Positions 1 to 8,929 of a stretch of 64,000 bases of DNA are shown here, piece after piece. The notes beneath the pieces are model-generated. The model made no database searches and was not told where the DNA came from. It saw only the letters and a program-made list of their open reading frames with translations. A program made the position numbers and the translations under genes. Location of the stretch: positions 1,922,001-1,986,000 of the forward strand of contig NZ_FPEI01000006.1 in the NCBI RefSeq assembly GCF_900117415.1, given 5' to 3'. The DNA is from Hyphomicrobium sp. CS1BSMeth3. Lineage in GTDB: Bacteria; Pseudomonadota; Alphaproteobacteria; Rhizobiales; Hyphomicrobiaceae. Every line of letters starts with the position of its first letter. Position 1 is the stretch's first letter.

Positions 1-97
1 CGAGGCCGACACATATCATATCAGCCGGAAGCCCGGCCGCATCCCAAGCGTACTGACACACGTTCTCGGGCTTCGAGAGCTCAACGTCGTCCAGCAT
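1..97 (-). CDS. Partial unknown protein of the mobile element (N-terminus only)
   Basis: An open frame starts with ATG at 97 and runs off the left edge of the window, giving 32 residues beginning MLDDVELSKPENV. The start lies one base after the stop of the preceding small gene (stop codon at 101-99), which suggests translational coupling in the same minus-strand operon. No family is recognised from so short a piece. It is reported because the spacing and orientation match the other genes of the element. Confidence 0.4.
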   Translation of the reverse strand, partial: MLDDVELSKPENVCQYAWDAAGLPADMICVGL

Positions 98-98
98 C

Positions 99-308
99 TC
101 ACGCTCTCCCTTCGCCTGAAGCGCACAGATAGGCCCAGCGCCAAGCCGGGCTCGCGTGCCGATCGATGGGTTCCCCAATCAGGCCGGCGCGCCAGCCTGA
201 CAGTATGTCGGGAATCTCGTCCGAACGAAGATTTGGAGGTGGAGGCGGTACGGCCGGCGCGTTGCAAGACGCGCGCGAACGCGCTACTGCCGAAGCAGTC
301 GTCATCAT
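99..308 (-). CDS. Small basic protein, possibly ribosome-modulation-factor-like
   Basis: A 69-residue frame with a proline run (PPPPP) near residue 20 and a C-terminal segment reading GWRAGLIGEP..SPAWRWAY. The spacing of G-W/A-G followed by a second aromatic-rich helix is loosely reminiscent of RMF-type proteins carried by some phages, but this is a visual resemblance only. It ends one base before the next gene's ATG. A frame shifted by one or two bases over the same DNA (16-315) is also open but has less natural composition, so I chose this one. The product could instead be a phage moron of unknown role. Confidence 0.4.
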   Translation of the reverse strand: MMTTASAVARSRASCNAPAVPPPPPNLRSDEIPDILSGWRAGLIGEPIDRHASPAWRWAYLCASGEGRA

Positions 309-455
309 GGGTCACTCCATGGTTGCGATCAGCCCTCGGTCGGCGCTTCCAACACCGGCCGGGGGCGCCCGCTCGATCGAGCAGGCCCGCAAATCACGAA
401 CTGATCCGGTTACTAAAGTCTTAATGGCCTGCGGGCGGGCGACCGACGCGGCAGC

Positions 456-752
456 TCAGCCATCGGCTTGCCTCTGCGACAACCAGTGAGGGAGTTCCTT
501 GTGCGCCGCTTCCTGCTGCGTGTCGAGCCATTCTGCGAGATGAGTGATGGCCACGTACTTCGCGGTCTTCTGACTGTTCGGATCAATGCGCGTGATCGGC
601 AAGGCGATCTCGCCCGCCGTAGTCTTTTGCAGGAGCTTCGCCGGTGTGAGGTGGCCGAAGAAATCACGACAGACGTCCTCGACAGGTATGAGCGGCGTCG
701 GGCCGTACAAGGCCATCAGGAAAAAAATGGTTTTCGAGCGGTCTTGCTCCAT
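456..752 (-). CDS. PrtN-like pyocin/late-gene transcriptional activator
   Basis: A 98-residue protein whose core reads like the pyocin-activator PrtN family: an N-terminal FFLMALYGPTPLIPVEDV segment, then a CRDFFGHLTP helix, LPITRID, and a helical tail with AEWLDTQQEAAHKEL. PrtN in Pseudomonas activates R/F-pyocin and lysis genes after RecA-dependent loss of the PrtR repressor. Relatives in prophages are thought to work as late-gene activators or excisionase-like DNA binders. The length is typical of the family. It follows the giant polyvalent gene by 18 bases, so it is at the distal part of the long minus-strand operon. The target promoter is not known. Inference: it could couple the element to helper or SOS induction. 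Confidence 0.75.
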   Translation of the reverse strand: MEQDRSKTIFFLMALYGPTPLIPVEDVCRDFFGHLTPAKLLQKTTAGEIALPITRIDPNSQKTAKYVAITHLAEWLDTQQEAAHKELPHWLSQRQADG

Positions 753-770
753 TCCGCACCTCTGCCAATG

Positions 771-3700
771 CTACTTGCCCATCCGCCCCATGAGATACTC
801 GATCGGCATCACGTCCTCGCCCTCGGACTGGCGCTTGTGAGCACCCATCAGGCGATTGATCTGTACGGCCGGCAGGCCGGTCGCGAGGCCCGTCGCATTG
901 ATCGTCGCGCGCAGCAGGCCCCAATCGACTTCGCCCTGCCCGATCTGCAACGGCAGGTCGGCCGCCTCCTTCGTGATCGAGCCGTAGGCGCCGCCGCCCT
1001 GGAACCCTTGCAGAGGACCGGCAACGTCGCGAACGACGGGGATCGTGGCCATGAAGGACAGGCCGGTCTCTTTGGCCAGGAACCAGAGCCAGCTTTCGTC
1101 CTCGTCCTCGTCCGGCAGCCGTCCCCTGATCGCCGCGACAAGCAGCGCTTCGAGCGTGAACAGCAATGCCATGTCCAGCGTCCACGACATCACCTCCTGC
1201 GCCGACCTTGTGCTGACGCCTTCCTGCGCGATCGTGCGCTTGGCCTTCGCAGTCCGCTCATACGCCACATTGAACTTGGCGAACATGTACGAAGCCAGCG
1301 TCGTGAACAACCGCGTCACGTCGCTCTGCCGAGATGTGCGGGAGGCTGAGCCGCGCTCGACCGCCGACCGATCCGAGAACAGGCCCGATGCCTGGGAGCG
1401 CTTCACGACGGCATCAGCATGTGCGACGGCCTTCGCCTCAATATTCTTGAACTGCCGAAGGCCCTGATGATAGCCGGCAAGCCACGTCGGCACATCGACC
1501 ACGTGCCACTGCACCTTCGTCATTAGCCAGAAGCCATACTTCCCGATCAGGTCGGACCGGATCTTCGCCCACCGCGATGCGACCGGCCCAGCGAGCGGAT
1601 CGTTGTACAGGTCGTAGATGTCCTTGTTGAACGTGGTCTGGCGGGATCGCATGAAGGGCGACTTTGCCACGATCTCATCGATCACACCGGGCCGGAAAGC
1701 AGCCTGCACGCCGCGCGCGAAATCCTGCTTCCCGAGAACGACCATCGATTGCGCGAGGCCTGTCACCTGGATTGCGACCGTCCCGAAGTTGAACGCCAGC
1801 TTCGCGGCAGTGAAGTTCGTCTTCGCCACCCGCGCCATGCGCTGTCGAATATCTCCGGCACGTAGCTCGCCCTCGGCAACATCCTTCAGCCAGGTTTCGA
1901 GCGCCTCGAAGTCTGCCTGCCTGCCAGCCTCGGTGAACTGCCCGCGCACGCGCCCGTCCTGAAGGATACGCCAAGCATTGGTGACGGGCTCGCTCATCTC
2001 CAGATCGTGAACGACCTGACCTACATGCTGATGCAGCACGCCCATGTCGAGATCGATATCGCGGCCCGAGGCCCTCGAACGTTCCTTCAGATGACCATGG
2101 CGCGTTTGTGCCTTGCCGAACCTGCCGGCCTGCAAGCTCTCGGCGAGCATCTGCGTTTCGTCATCGCGAGCGAGCGCCGACAGGCGCGCGTCGTATTTGA
2201 TCGGATAGTACCCACCGCGCAGCTCGATGCCGGCAATGGTGATCGGCGAGGGCTCGACACGACGCGGCGCAACGCCCGTGGTGCGGCGCTCGCGAGCTAC
2301 GATGTCACTCCAGAATGAGCCTACATAGTCCCACACCGACTGCACGAACTTGGCGTCGCGCCCGTCGAGCATGTTCAGCACACGCGCAACCTGCGCCTCG
2401 GTCAGGGAGCGCCCGACCTTCGGATCGGTCAGCCGCTGAAGGTTGCCGGCATTGCCCGTATTGAGGGCGACCGAGATCATTTCCCACTTCGACAGAGCGT
2501 AGCCGAAGTCGGGGATGTGCTGGCGGACCGACATCTGTCTGCGCTCGTCCGCCGAGTACACGGAATAGAGCTGTTCGAGATCCTTGGCCGCCTTCTCCTT
2601 GCGGACGATCAGCCGGTTCATGGCTTCGTCGATCGGGGTCTTGAGATTGCGATAGGCCGGCCCGAGATCCTTGAACCCATCGACCTCGCGCAGCAGCGTG
2701 CCGGCATTCAGGACCAGATCGAGGAACTGACGCCCCGAGTGGCGCAGGGCTTCGGCACGCGTCTTGACGCGACCGGGCGGCCGCTTCTTCACGTTTGCAT
2801 CGAAGGCGTCAGTAACTTCGGACACGGCATCTTCGAAGACGCGCTCATTCTGCGTATCGAGCAGGGTGTTCCAGCGGAGCGCCATGTGCTCCAGGTTCTT
2901 GAGACTATCGACGACACCCTGCAATTCCTCGAGGGTCAGCGTCTTGTACGGCCGGCGCGCTGCGCTCGCCAACACCGCGTCGTCAATGTTCAACTCATTC
3001 TCGCGACCTACGGCCTTCATCCGTTCTACGAAATCAAGCAATGCCCCGCGCCGTTGCTCGGCCGCTGCGGTCATGCGCTTGAAATTGTATTGCACAAGGA
3101 TCTCGTCGATCGCGGCGAGGTAATCGACTTGTGCGCTCTCGCGCCGACCGGCACCGCCGATCCGCTCGCGCTTCTCCTTCTTGCCCAGGCTCTGCACGAA
3201 CCGCTCGGCTCGCTCTAGTTCCTCGGCCGCGCCACGGGCTTCCATATAGAGCGCGTGGTTGACGAGCTGCCGGCGCTTCGCGTCGATCAGCTTGGCGACG
3301 TTCTCATTGTAGCCGGCAATGTGCTGCCTGCGCCGGCCGCCGCGCACGGTCCGCTGTTGGCCGTCTCCTGTCGTGACGGTGCGATCGGGCATGTCGAACT
3401 CGACGGTCTGGCTTTCGAGCATAGCGTTCCGGCGCTCTATGGCCTTGTTGAGCGCTTCGATGGAACGAAGCGTCGCCGGTTCCTTGGCGCTTAGACGGGA
3501 CTGAATGCGGCGCTGCGCAGCGTCGAGCCAGACCTTATCGCGGGCAAGCATCCTCCCGAGACGCGCGGCTTCCTCGCCCGCCTTGCGCTCGGCGGCGAGG
3601 AACCTCTGCGTATTGATGGCGTCGCGCACGCGCATCCGCTGGATGGACTGCCGCGCAGCGGCGCGAGCCTCACGCACCGTGAGGCCGACGCCGGCTCCTG

Positions 3701-6700
3701 CGATCTCGACAACGGCCTTCAGCTCCGCCGCGATCCAGTCGCCACGCTTCTCCGTGTGGATGGCATCGAGCGCTTTGGCTTGAATCTCGCCGTCCTGCAA
3801 CGGATCGCCGTGCCGCTCGTTCATCACTCGATCCGTCTCGGCCTCGATCGCATCAGTGCGCTTCGGTGCTTGCTCCAATGCGCGGACCAGTTCATCCCCG
3901 CTCTTGAAGCCGAACCATTCCGCTGCGTCGTCGGGATCGAGCCCCCCCTTGACCGCATAGACGGGCACCTTGCCGCGCGGGAGTGTTTTCACGATACCTG
4001 TGCCATATCGTGCAACGAGGATGTCCTTCGAGAGACGAAAATCGGTGATGTCGGCCGGCTGGCTCTCTCCGAACCACCGCTTGTTGCCCATCCACTCAAT
4101 GGCGCGGAACACGGGCTGCGCATTGATTTCGCGCTCCACCTCCTCGCGGATCGTCGCCCGCTCGGCCTTGAACTGCTCCTGCTTCTCACGCCGGGCCGGC
4201 CCCATGATGTCGCGCAGCAGACGCGCTTGCGCATCGCTCTCGGCCTCAGCCTTCATCTTCATGAATGCCGCATACTCGTCCGACGTGAGGCCCATCTGCT
4301 CGGGCGATGAGAACAGCAGGGCCGTGCCGCCGACATCCTCCTGCGCCCGAGCAATTTCCTGATCCGACGCGAGCATGCGATCGAAGACGCGGCGAATGTC
4401 GTTGCTGATCTTGACGCCCGGCACGCCCTTGATGCGCTTGTAGACGGTGATCAGCCAGGACCTGAATTTGTCGAATGCGGCCTGCAATGCGCTCGTCGGC
4501 GCGCGCCCTTCCATCAGGTACGCCTCGAAACCGCGCGTGGCCTGTTCCTTTATGCCTGTGTCCACTGCGGCATCCCGCGCCGCGTCGCCAGTCGTGCCGG
4601 CGTCGAGGAATGAGCGAACATCAGTCGCCGTGATCTCGGCACTGCTGGCCTTTGTTGCATCTTTCGCAACAGCATCGGCATTCTCGCGCCACCACTCCCT
4701 GAGCGTGGCCATGTCCGCCTGCGCCTGCGTCTCACCGCGCGCAGCCAGATCAGCGAGCACCTCAAGGTAGAAGTGTCCCGTCTCGTGCAGCACCGTCGAT
4801 AGGTTGGCCTGCTCGAACACACGGATCACGGCCGCGCCGTTGGCGACCCCGCCGGCAGGGAATTGGATGGAACCGCGCCGGCCCGCCTGCTCATATTGCT
4901 TGCCGTCACCGATCGCCGCCCTGATCGTGGCGTCGTCATCATCCAGAGAGACGCCCAGGCCGGCTAGATATTCCTCGATCGCGTCGAGACCGTCGATCTC
5001 GGACTGAGGCTGTGGCGAGGCGTCGAGTGACGAGTATTGCGGCTCGCCGCGTAGCTCCTTGTCGATTGCCTCCCAGAGAGCGGCGGAGATATCGGGCACC
5101 TCGCGCCCCTCTCGCTGGGCGGCTTGATACTCACTCACGATCCGATCGTCGCCCATGAACCCGGCTTCGATCGCCGCAAGGGCCACATCATCCGCGCCGT
5201 GGCGCTTTCCGCCGGTCATGGCCCCGAACATATCCCGGACGACGGCCGCGACACCCGTCCTCGCAAGCCGCAAGGTCTTTCTGCCCCGTCCCTGCTTGAT
5301 CGTATCGGCATTGCGGGCGCGCAGCTCGCCACCAATGTCGTCGATGCCGCCATACTGGTGAATGAACTCAAGCAAGGTCTGGCGGCTATCACGCACCGTC
5401 CGGCGCGATCTAGCCTCGGCGAGCTGGCGGTTCAGCTCATCCACATCCTTGAACTGCATCCCCGCGGGCAGCGCGCCTTCGACGCGAGGTAGCTGGTAGC
5501 GCTGTATGAACTCGTCGATACCCATACCAGAACGCTCGGCCATGGTGCGGTAGAACGCCGGATACAGCATCGCCTCAGTTGTAGCCACTTCGGTCGATCG
5601 GCCAGCCGCACGCAGCCGCGACACCATCGTGTCGTAGATCTCGGCCTCGAATGATCGAAACCGTTCATCCTCTTTGCGCGCTTCCTCGGCGACACGGAAA
5701 GCCTCATCCATGGCTTCCTGCGCACGTGCGTTGAACTCGGCGGCTTCCTTCGATGTGAATTCGTTCGGATCGAAACGCATGTTCTCGAGTAGAAACGCGT
5801 CGTGCTCGGTCCCGGCCAGCTTGCCGGCATAGGTCGCGGTGGGGATCTTGATATCGCCGCCGCTCACCAACGCATCATCAAGATCTTCGCGCGTTACGCC
5901 TTCGAGACTATCGAGCAGCTCGAAAGGATCGACGCCCGCCGTCTGGAAATATGACACGAACTCGCCGGCAGGAATGTACACGTTCTCGACCGGGCCGTTC
6001 TCCAATGCGCGATCCAAGAACTGTCGGAACGCATCGGGCAGACGCTCGCGCAGCTTCGACACCTGCGCAGCGCCGGACAGCTCCGCGATCGTATCCTTGG
6101 TTTCTTCGGCCTTCTCTGCCTTGCGTCGGTCACGGATCACGCTCCGGCCCGCGACGCCCATATCGATCGGAGTTGTCGCCATCTCGGCAAAGCCTTCGGC
6201 CACGATCTCGTTCCAGTCGATTTCCTGACCGGCGGCAAGACGCGCGGCATACTCTCCACCACCGCCCATGAAGGCTTGCGTGGCGGTGTGCGCCAAGCCC
6301 TCGACAATCGGATGGCCGGCGAGACTGCGGCCGGCAATGCCGATGCTCAGCATATCGAATGCGCCGATCACTGCACCGCGAATGACGCCGCGCTCGGCCG
6401 CCTCACGCATCAGCTCGGGATCGGTCAGCAACTTGGCTACGTCCTCGGGCTTGCCGAGATCGATCTTCTTCTCTTTGAGAAACTCCGCCGGAGATGTGTA
6501 ACGCTCTTGCAGATACGAGCCGCCACCCATGACGGCCGCCCCCTTGAGCGGATCACGCGTAACGATGGATGTTCCAAGAGCGGCGGCCATGATGGGCGCG
6601 CTCTCGCCAGCCGTCTCGAACATCCAGGACAGGCCGCCGATCGGATTACGAACGAAAGCAGCGCCCCAGCTCGCCAGCGTCTCGCCGAGCGTGCCGCCCT

Positions 6701-7409
6701 CAAGCTGCGCCTCTGTCTCGAAGGCTTGCGCGATCGATGATTTGGGCGTCGCGGCCATGGCGTCCGTCGCGACCTTGATCTTGGCGGCATAGTGCTGAGC
6801 CGCTGCCGTGTCGTCGGTGCCGATGGCCTCAGCGTATCGTGCATCAATCCAGCGCGCGAAGGCTCCGAACCATTCGACGGGACCAGCCATCGTATCGACG
6901 CGGTTGCCATGCATGTCGCGCATGTCGATCTTCTGAGCATCGACAAGCTGGCCAAACGTCTTGGTCCGATCGGCGGCGCGGCCGGCCGCCTGCTCAAAGG
7001 CAGCCTGCGCGCCCATCTGCTGGAAGCGCTGACCCGATCGCTGGAGCGTCGCACCGACGCCCCGACCGAAGCCCTCGAACCACGACAGATTATCGAGATC
7101 ATCGCTCGCGACGCGCGCATTATCTGGATTGCGCAGCCACTCAGTAAGGCGCGGCGATCCTGCGAGGATTTTTGCGTTGCGGCGCTCGGCGATCTCTCGC
7201 TCGAACGTAGAACGGAATTCCTTGACCAGCGGCACGGGCGGAACGGGGCCGCCGACCGCCTTGCTGTACTCGCTGGCGATCTTGAGATCGAGCGCGACCT
7301 GATCGGGCTTCTCGTCAGGACCAGCGCTGCCGAGGACGAAGTTCGCGGCGGCAACCGCCTGGTTTTGCTGCTCGGCCTGCCACGCCTTGTATTCCGCGAT
7401 TGTGGTCAT
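771..7409 (-). CDS. Giant phage polyvalent protein (2,212 aa) with HExxH metallopeptidase domain
   Basis: The largest gene of the window. About residue 875 it carries VLHETGHFYLEVL, a zinc-binding HExxH motif, and about 90 residues later a GFEAYLMEGRAPTSAL segment followed by FDKFRSWLITVYKRIKG. This pairing is typical of metallopeptidase domains in large polyvalent proteins of phages, which are often packaged in the head and ejected with the DNA. Before it lies an alanine/glycine-rich helical region with a hydrophobic patch near residues 270-300. After it come long charged helices with coiled-coil character (about 1,080-1,600) and a hydrophobic helix near residue 2,085. I saw no P-loop, methyltransferase or polymerase motif. 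It overlaps the upstream 90-residue gene by four bases (ATGA). Virion packaging is inferred. Confidence 0.75.
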   Translation of the reverse strand: MTTIAEYKAWQAEQQNQAVAAANFVLGSAGPDEKPDQVALDLKIASEYSKAVGGPVPPVPLVKEFRSTFEREIAERRNAKILAGSPRLTEWLRNPDNARVASDDLDNLSWFEGFGRGVGATLQRSGQRFQQMGAQAAFEQAAGRAADRTKTFGQLVDAQKIDMRDMHGNRVDTMAGPVEWFGAFARWIDARYAEAIGTDDTAAAQHYAAKIKVATDAMAATPKSSIAQAFETEAQLEGGTLGETLASWGAAFVRNPIGGLSWMFETAGESAPIMAAALGTSIVTRDPLKGAAVMGGGSYLQERYTSPAEFLKEKKIDLGKPEDVAKLLTDPELMREAAERGVIRGAVIGAFDMLSIGIAGRSLAGHPIVEGLAHTATQAFMGGGGEYAARLAAGQEIDWNEIVAEGFAEMATTPIDMGVAGRSVIRDRRKAEKAEETKDTIAELSGAAQVSKLRERLPDAFRQFLDRALENGPVENVYIPAGEFVSYFQTAGVDPFELLDSLEGVTREDLDDALVSGGDIKIPTATYAGKLAGTEHDAFLLENMRFDPNEFTSKEAAEFNARAQEAMDEAFRVAEEARKEDERFRSFEAEIYDTMVSRLRAAGRSTEVATTEAMLYPAFYRTMAERSGMGIDEFIQRYQLPRVEGALPAGMQFKDVDELNRQLAEARSRRTVRDSRQTLLEFIHQYGGIDDIGGELRARNADTIKQGRGRKTLRLARTGVAAVVRDMFGAMTGGKRHGADDVALAAIEAGFMGDDRIVSEYQAAQREGREVPDISAALWEAIDKELRGEPQYSSLDASPQPQSEIDGLDAIEEYLAGLGVSLDDDDATIRAAIGDGKQYEQAGRRGSIQFPAGGVANGAAVIRVFEQANLSTVLHETGHFYLEVLADLAARGETQAQADMATLREWWRENADAVAKDATKASSAEITATDVRSFLDAGTTGDAARDAAVDTGIKEQATRGFEAYLMEGRAPTSALQAAFDKFRSWLITVYKRIKGVPGVKISNDIRRVFDRMLASDQEIARAQEDVGGTALLFSSPEQMGLTSDEYAAFMKMKAEAESDAQARLLRDIMGPARREKQEQFKAERATIREEVEREINAQPVFRAIEWMGNKRWFGESQPADITDFRLSKDILVARYGTGIVKTLPRGKVPVYAVKGGLDPDDAAEWFGFKSGDELVRALEQAPKRTDAIEAETDRVMNERHGDPLQDGEIQAKALDAIHTEKRGDWIAAELKAVVEIAGAGVGLTVREARAAARQSIQRMRVRDAINTQRFLAAERKAGEEAARLGRMLARDKVWLDAAQRRIQSRLSAKEPATLRSIEALNKAIERRNAMLESQTVEFDMPDRTVTTGDGQQRTVRGGRRRQHIAGYNENVAKLIDAKRRQLVNHALYMEARGAAEELERAERFVQSLGKKEKRERIGGAGRRESAQVDYLAAIDEILVQYNFKRMTAAAEQRRGALLDFVERMKAVGRENELNIDDAVLASAARRPYKTLTLEELQGVVDSLKNLEHMALRWNTLLDTQNERVFEDAVSEVTDAFDANVKKRPPGRVKTRAEALRHSGRQFLDLVLNAGTLLREVDGFKDLGPAYRNLKTPIDEAMNRLIVRKEKAAKDLEQLYSVYSADERRQMSVRQHIPDFGYALSKWEMISVALNTGNAGNLQRLTDPKVGRSLTEAQVARVLNMLDGRDAKFVQSVWDYVGSFWSDIVARERRTTGVAPRRVEPSPITIAGIELRGGYYPIKYDARLSALARDDETQMLAESLQAGRFGKAQTRHGHLKERSRASGRDIDLDMGVLHQHVGQVVHDLEMSEPVTNAWRILQDGRVRGQFTEAGRQADFEALETWLKDVAEGELRAGDIRQRMARVAKTNFTAAKLAFNFGTVAIQVTGLAQSMVVLGKQDFARGVQAAFRPGVIDEIVAKSPFMRSRQTTFNKDIYDLYNDPLAGPVASRWAKIRSDLIGKYGFWLMTKVQWHVVDVPTWLAGYHQGLRQFKNIEAKAVAHADAVVKRSQASGLFSDRSAVERGSASRTSRQSDVTRLFTTLASYMFAKFNVAYERTAKAKRTIAQEGVSTRSAQEVMSWTLDMALLFTLEALLVAAIRGRLPDEDEDESWLWFLAKETGLSFMATIPVVRDVAGPLQGFQGGGAYGSITKEAADLPLQIGQGEVDWGLLRATINATGLATGLPAVQINRLMGAHKRQSEGEDVMPIEYLMGRMGK

Positions 7410-7678
7410 GCCCGCACCTCCCGAGGCAGCAGATCACCATCGAGCCACATGCGCGCGAGCTGCACGGCTTCGCGACCGATGCGCGTGCCGTATTGATCGG
7501 CGCGAGCAAGGACTGTCTCGGCGATGCCGGTTGCCTCGCGCGTCGCGGCGAGAACGTCGAACTGGCGCAGCAGTGGGTGGGTGTCGGCGGGAATCGCGGC
7601 AATGTCGGCTTTTGCCGTCTCGATCGCGCGTCGAAGCATCTTCAGGAGGCTTTCCGCCTCATCGCGCAGGTGTGGCAT
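7406..7678 (-). CDS. Unknown small helical protein of the mobile element
   Basis: A 90-residue, mostly alpha-helical acidic protein (starts MPHLRDEAESLLKML; ends with VQLARMWLDGDLLPREVRA). Its stop codon overlaps the start of the giant polyvalent gene, so the two are probably translationally coupled. The content suggests a small partner or chaperone for the neighbouring giant protein, but no family is recognised and this role is inference from position only. Confidence 0.6.
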   Translation of the reverse strand: MPHLRDEAESLLKMLRRAIETAKADIAAIPADTHPLLRQFDVLAATREATGIAETVLARADQYGTRIGREAVQLARMWLDGDLLPREVRA

Positions 7679-7689
7679 GGTCGTGTCCC

Positions 7690-8355
7690 TTAATAGCCGC
7701 GCCTACGCGCTTCTTTGATCGCGGCGCGAACGAGTTTCGGATCGTTGCCCGCGCCCGAATGATTAAGCGTCGCGATGAGACCCGGACTAACCTTGTCGAG
7801 ATCCTCGATGAACTTATTCGCCGCCGCGAGATCGCTGTTGAACTTCGCCGCGTCGCCGTATTCGGCCATTAGCGCCTCCGTCGTCTTCGCTTCCTCGGCC
7901 TGGATGAGCTCGACGCTCGGCAGCGACAGCGCGCCAACGCGCTCGCGCACGATGGCCTGCGCAGCGTTCCACTCATCGGTCGGCGTGCCGGCCGCCTTCA
8001 CGTTCGCGACGAGCGCCTCGTGCGCAGCGCCGATCGCTTCAGCCCGATCGGGATCTTGATCCTTGATCGCGTTGAGCTTGTACGTATTGAAGAAACTGTC
8101 GGTTTCCGTCGAGTTGAACTCGCCAGCAGCATTCGCGTCGGCGGCGAACAGCTTCGCCGCGTCGTCTTTGCCAGCATCCGGCTTGACCTCCGGGCTAGCA
8201 GGCGCGGCAGGCTTGCCCGGATGCTGCCCTTGCAGCCGCCGCTGCGCTTCGATCCTCTGCGCTGCGACCCACTCCGGCTCCCTATTGGGCACTGCCGGTT
8301 TGTCGCTCGGAAAGAGTACGTGCGCGGCATCAGGCGCTGAATTCTCGTCAGGCAT
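7690..8355 (-). CDS. Putative phage scaffold-like acidic protein
   Basis: About 221 residues from ATG 8,355, which has a strong AAGAGGGGGG ribosome site; a longer reading from a TTG at 8,379 is less likely. The N-terminal third is proline/alanine-rich and probably disordered. The rest is helical and acidic, ending in LNHSGAGNDPKLVRAAIKEA. That C-terminal pattern (glycine, NDP, then a basic helix) resembles the ends of T7-like and other phage scaffolding or capsid-assembly proteins, though no capsid gene follows. It overlaps the upstream gene by eight bases and precedes the 90-residue gene by eleven. Function is a weak inference. It might instead interact with the polyvalent protein. Confidence 0.55.
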   Translation of the reverse strand: MPDENSAPDAAHVLFPSDKPAVPNREPEWVAAQRIEAQRRLQGQHPGKPAAPASPEVKPDAGKDDAAKLFAADANAAGEFNSTETDSFFNTYKLNAIKDQDPDRAEAIGAAHEALVANVKAAGTPTDEWNAAQAIVRERVGALSLPSVELIQAEEAKTTEALMAEYGDAAKFNSDLAAANKFIEDLDKVSPGLIATLNHSGAGNDPKLVRAAIKEARRRGY

Positions 8356-8929
8356 GTGTGCCCCCCTCTTGGCTGGCAATTAGATCCCGCTTGCGGCGTC
8401 GCCCTGCCTTTTGCTTCTTGGCACTGTGCTCGGGATCGCTCTCGGCTTGCTGACGATCCGATTGCTTTTGATTGCGCTCGAGTTCAGCGAAGAATTGCTC
8501 ACCTTTTGTTGGCGGAGAGTTGGGGACCGGAGGGAGCGCGGCGAGGGGATATAGCCGAAGCCTATAACCCTGCTTGTGACTGACGCGGGCGACCTCGGCT
8601 CCGAAGGGATTGATCTTCTTGTTCAGCTTGCCAAGCGCGGCTCGAAGTACGCGATACATTACTATCTGGCTGGGCCCACCATCCGGGCAGTCCCGGTACA
8701 TGGAATCAAAGAAGTCACTCCCGCGGGCTGGACGGGGCGCGCTATCCCAAACAACCTGAAGAATGCGCGCCTCCATATCTGTCAGCTCAGCCCAATCGTA
8801 AATGTCGTGCAGATCCAGAATGACGATGGACTGTTCGCAGCACGGGCAAGCTCGACTCGGCACTGAGACCGTCATGCCGACCATCTCAGGGGTGATCAAC
8901 ACTGGAACAAGCTCATCATCTGCCTGCAT
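8348..8929 (-). CDS. Unknown protein with CxxC pair and winged-helix-like region
   Basis: A 193-residue protein. The N-terminal part holds a CPCC cysteine cluster (residues about 28-31) that could bind metal. The middle (LTDMEARILQVVWDSAPRP .. VMYRVLRAALGKLNKKI .. HKQGYRLRLYPL) has the order helix-helix-beta wing seen in winged-helix DNA-binding domains of the OmpR type, where GYRL forms the wing. The C-terminal 60 residues are charged and basic (KKQKAGRRRKRD), probably disordered. It overlaps both neighbours (14 and 8 bases). It may be a DNA-binding protein of the element. The winged-helix call rests on pattern reading only. Confidence 0.55.
   Translation of the reverse strand: MQADDELVPVLITPEMVGMTVSVPSRACPCCEQSIVILDLHDIYDWAELTDMEARILQVVWDSAPRPARGSDFFDSMYRDCPDGGPSQIVMYRVLRAALGKLNKKINPFGAEVARVSHKQGYRLRLYPLAALPPVPNSPPTKGEQFFAELERNQKQSDRQQAESDPEHSAKKQKAGRRRKRDLIASQEGGTHA

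Noticed and set aside
468-1349. 293-residue plus-strand open frame
   Set aside because: It lies antisense to the PrtN-like gene and the 3' end of the giant gene; composition is the arginine-rich type produced opposite GC-rich genes, and no family motif is seen.
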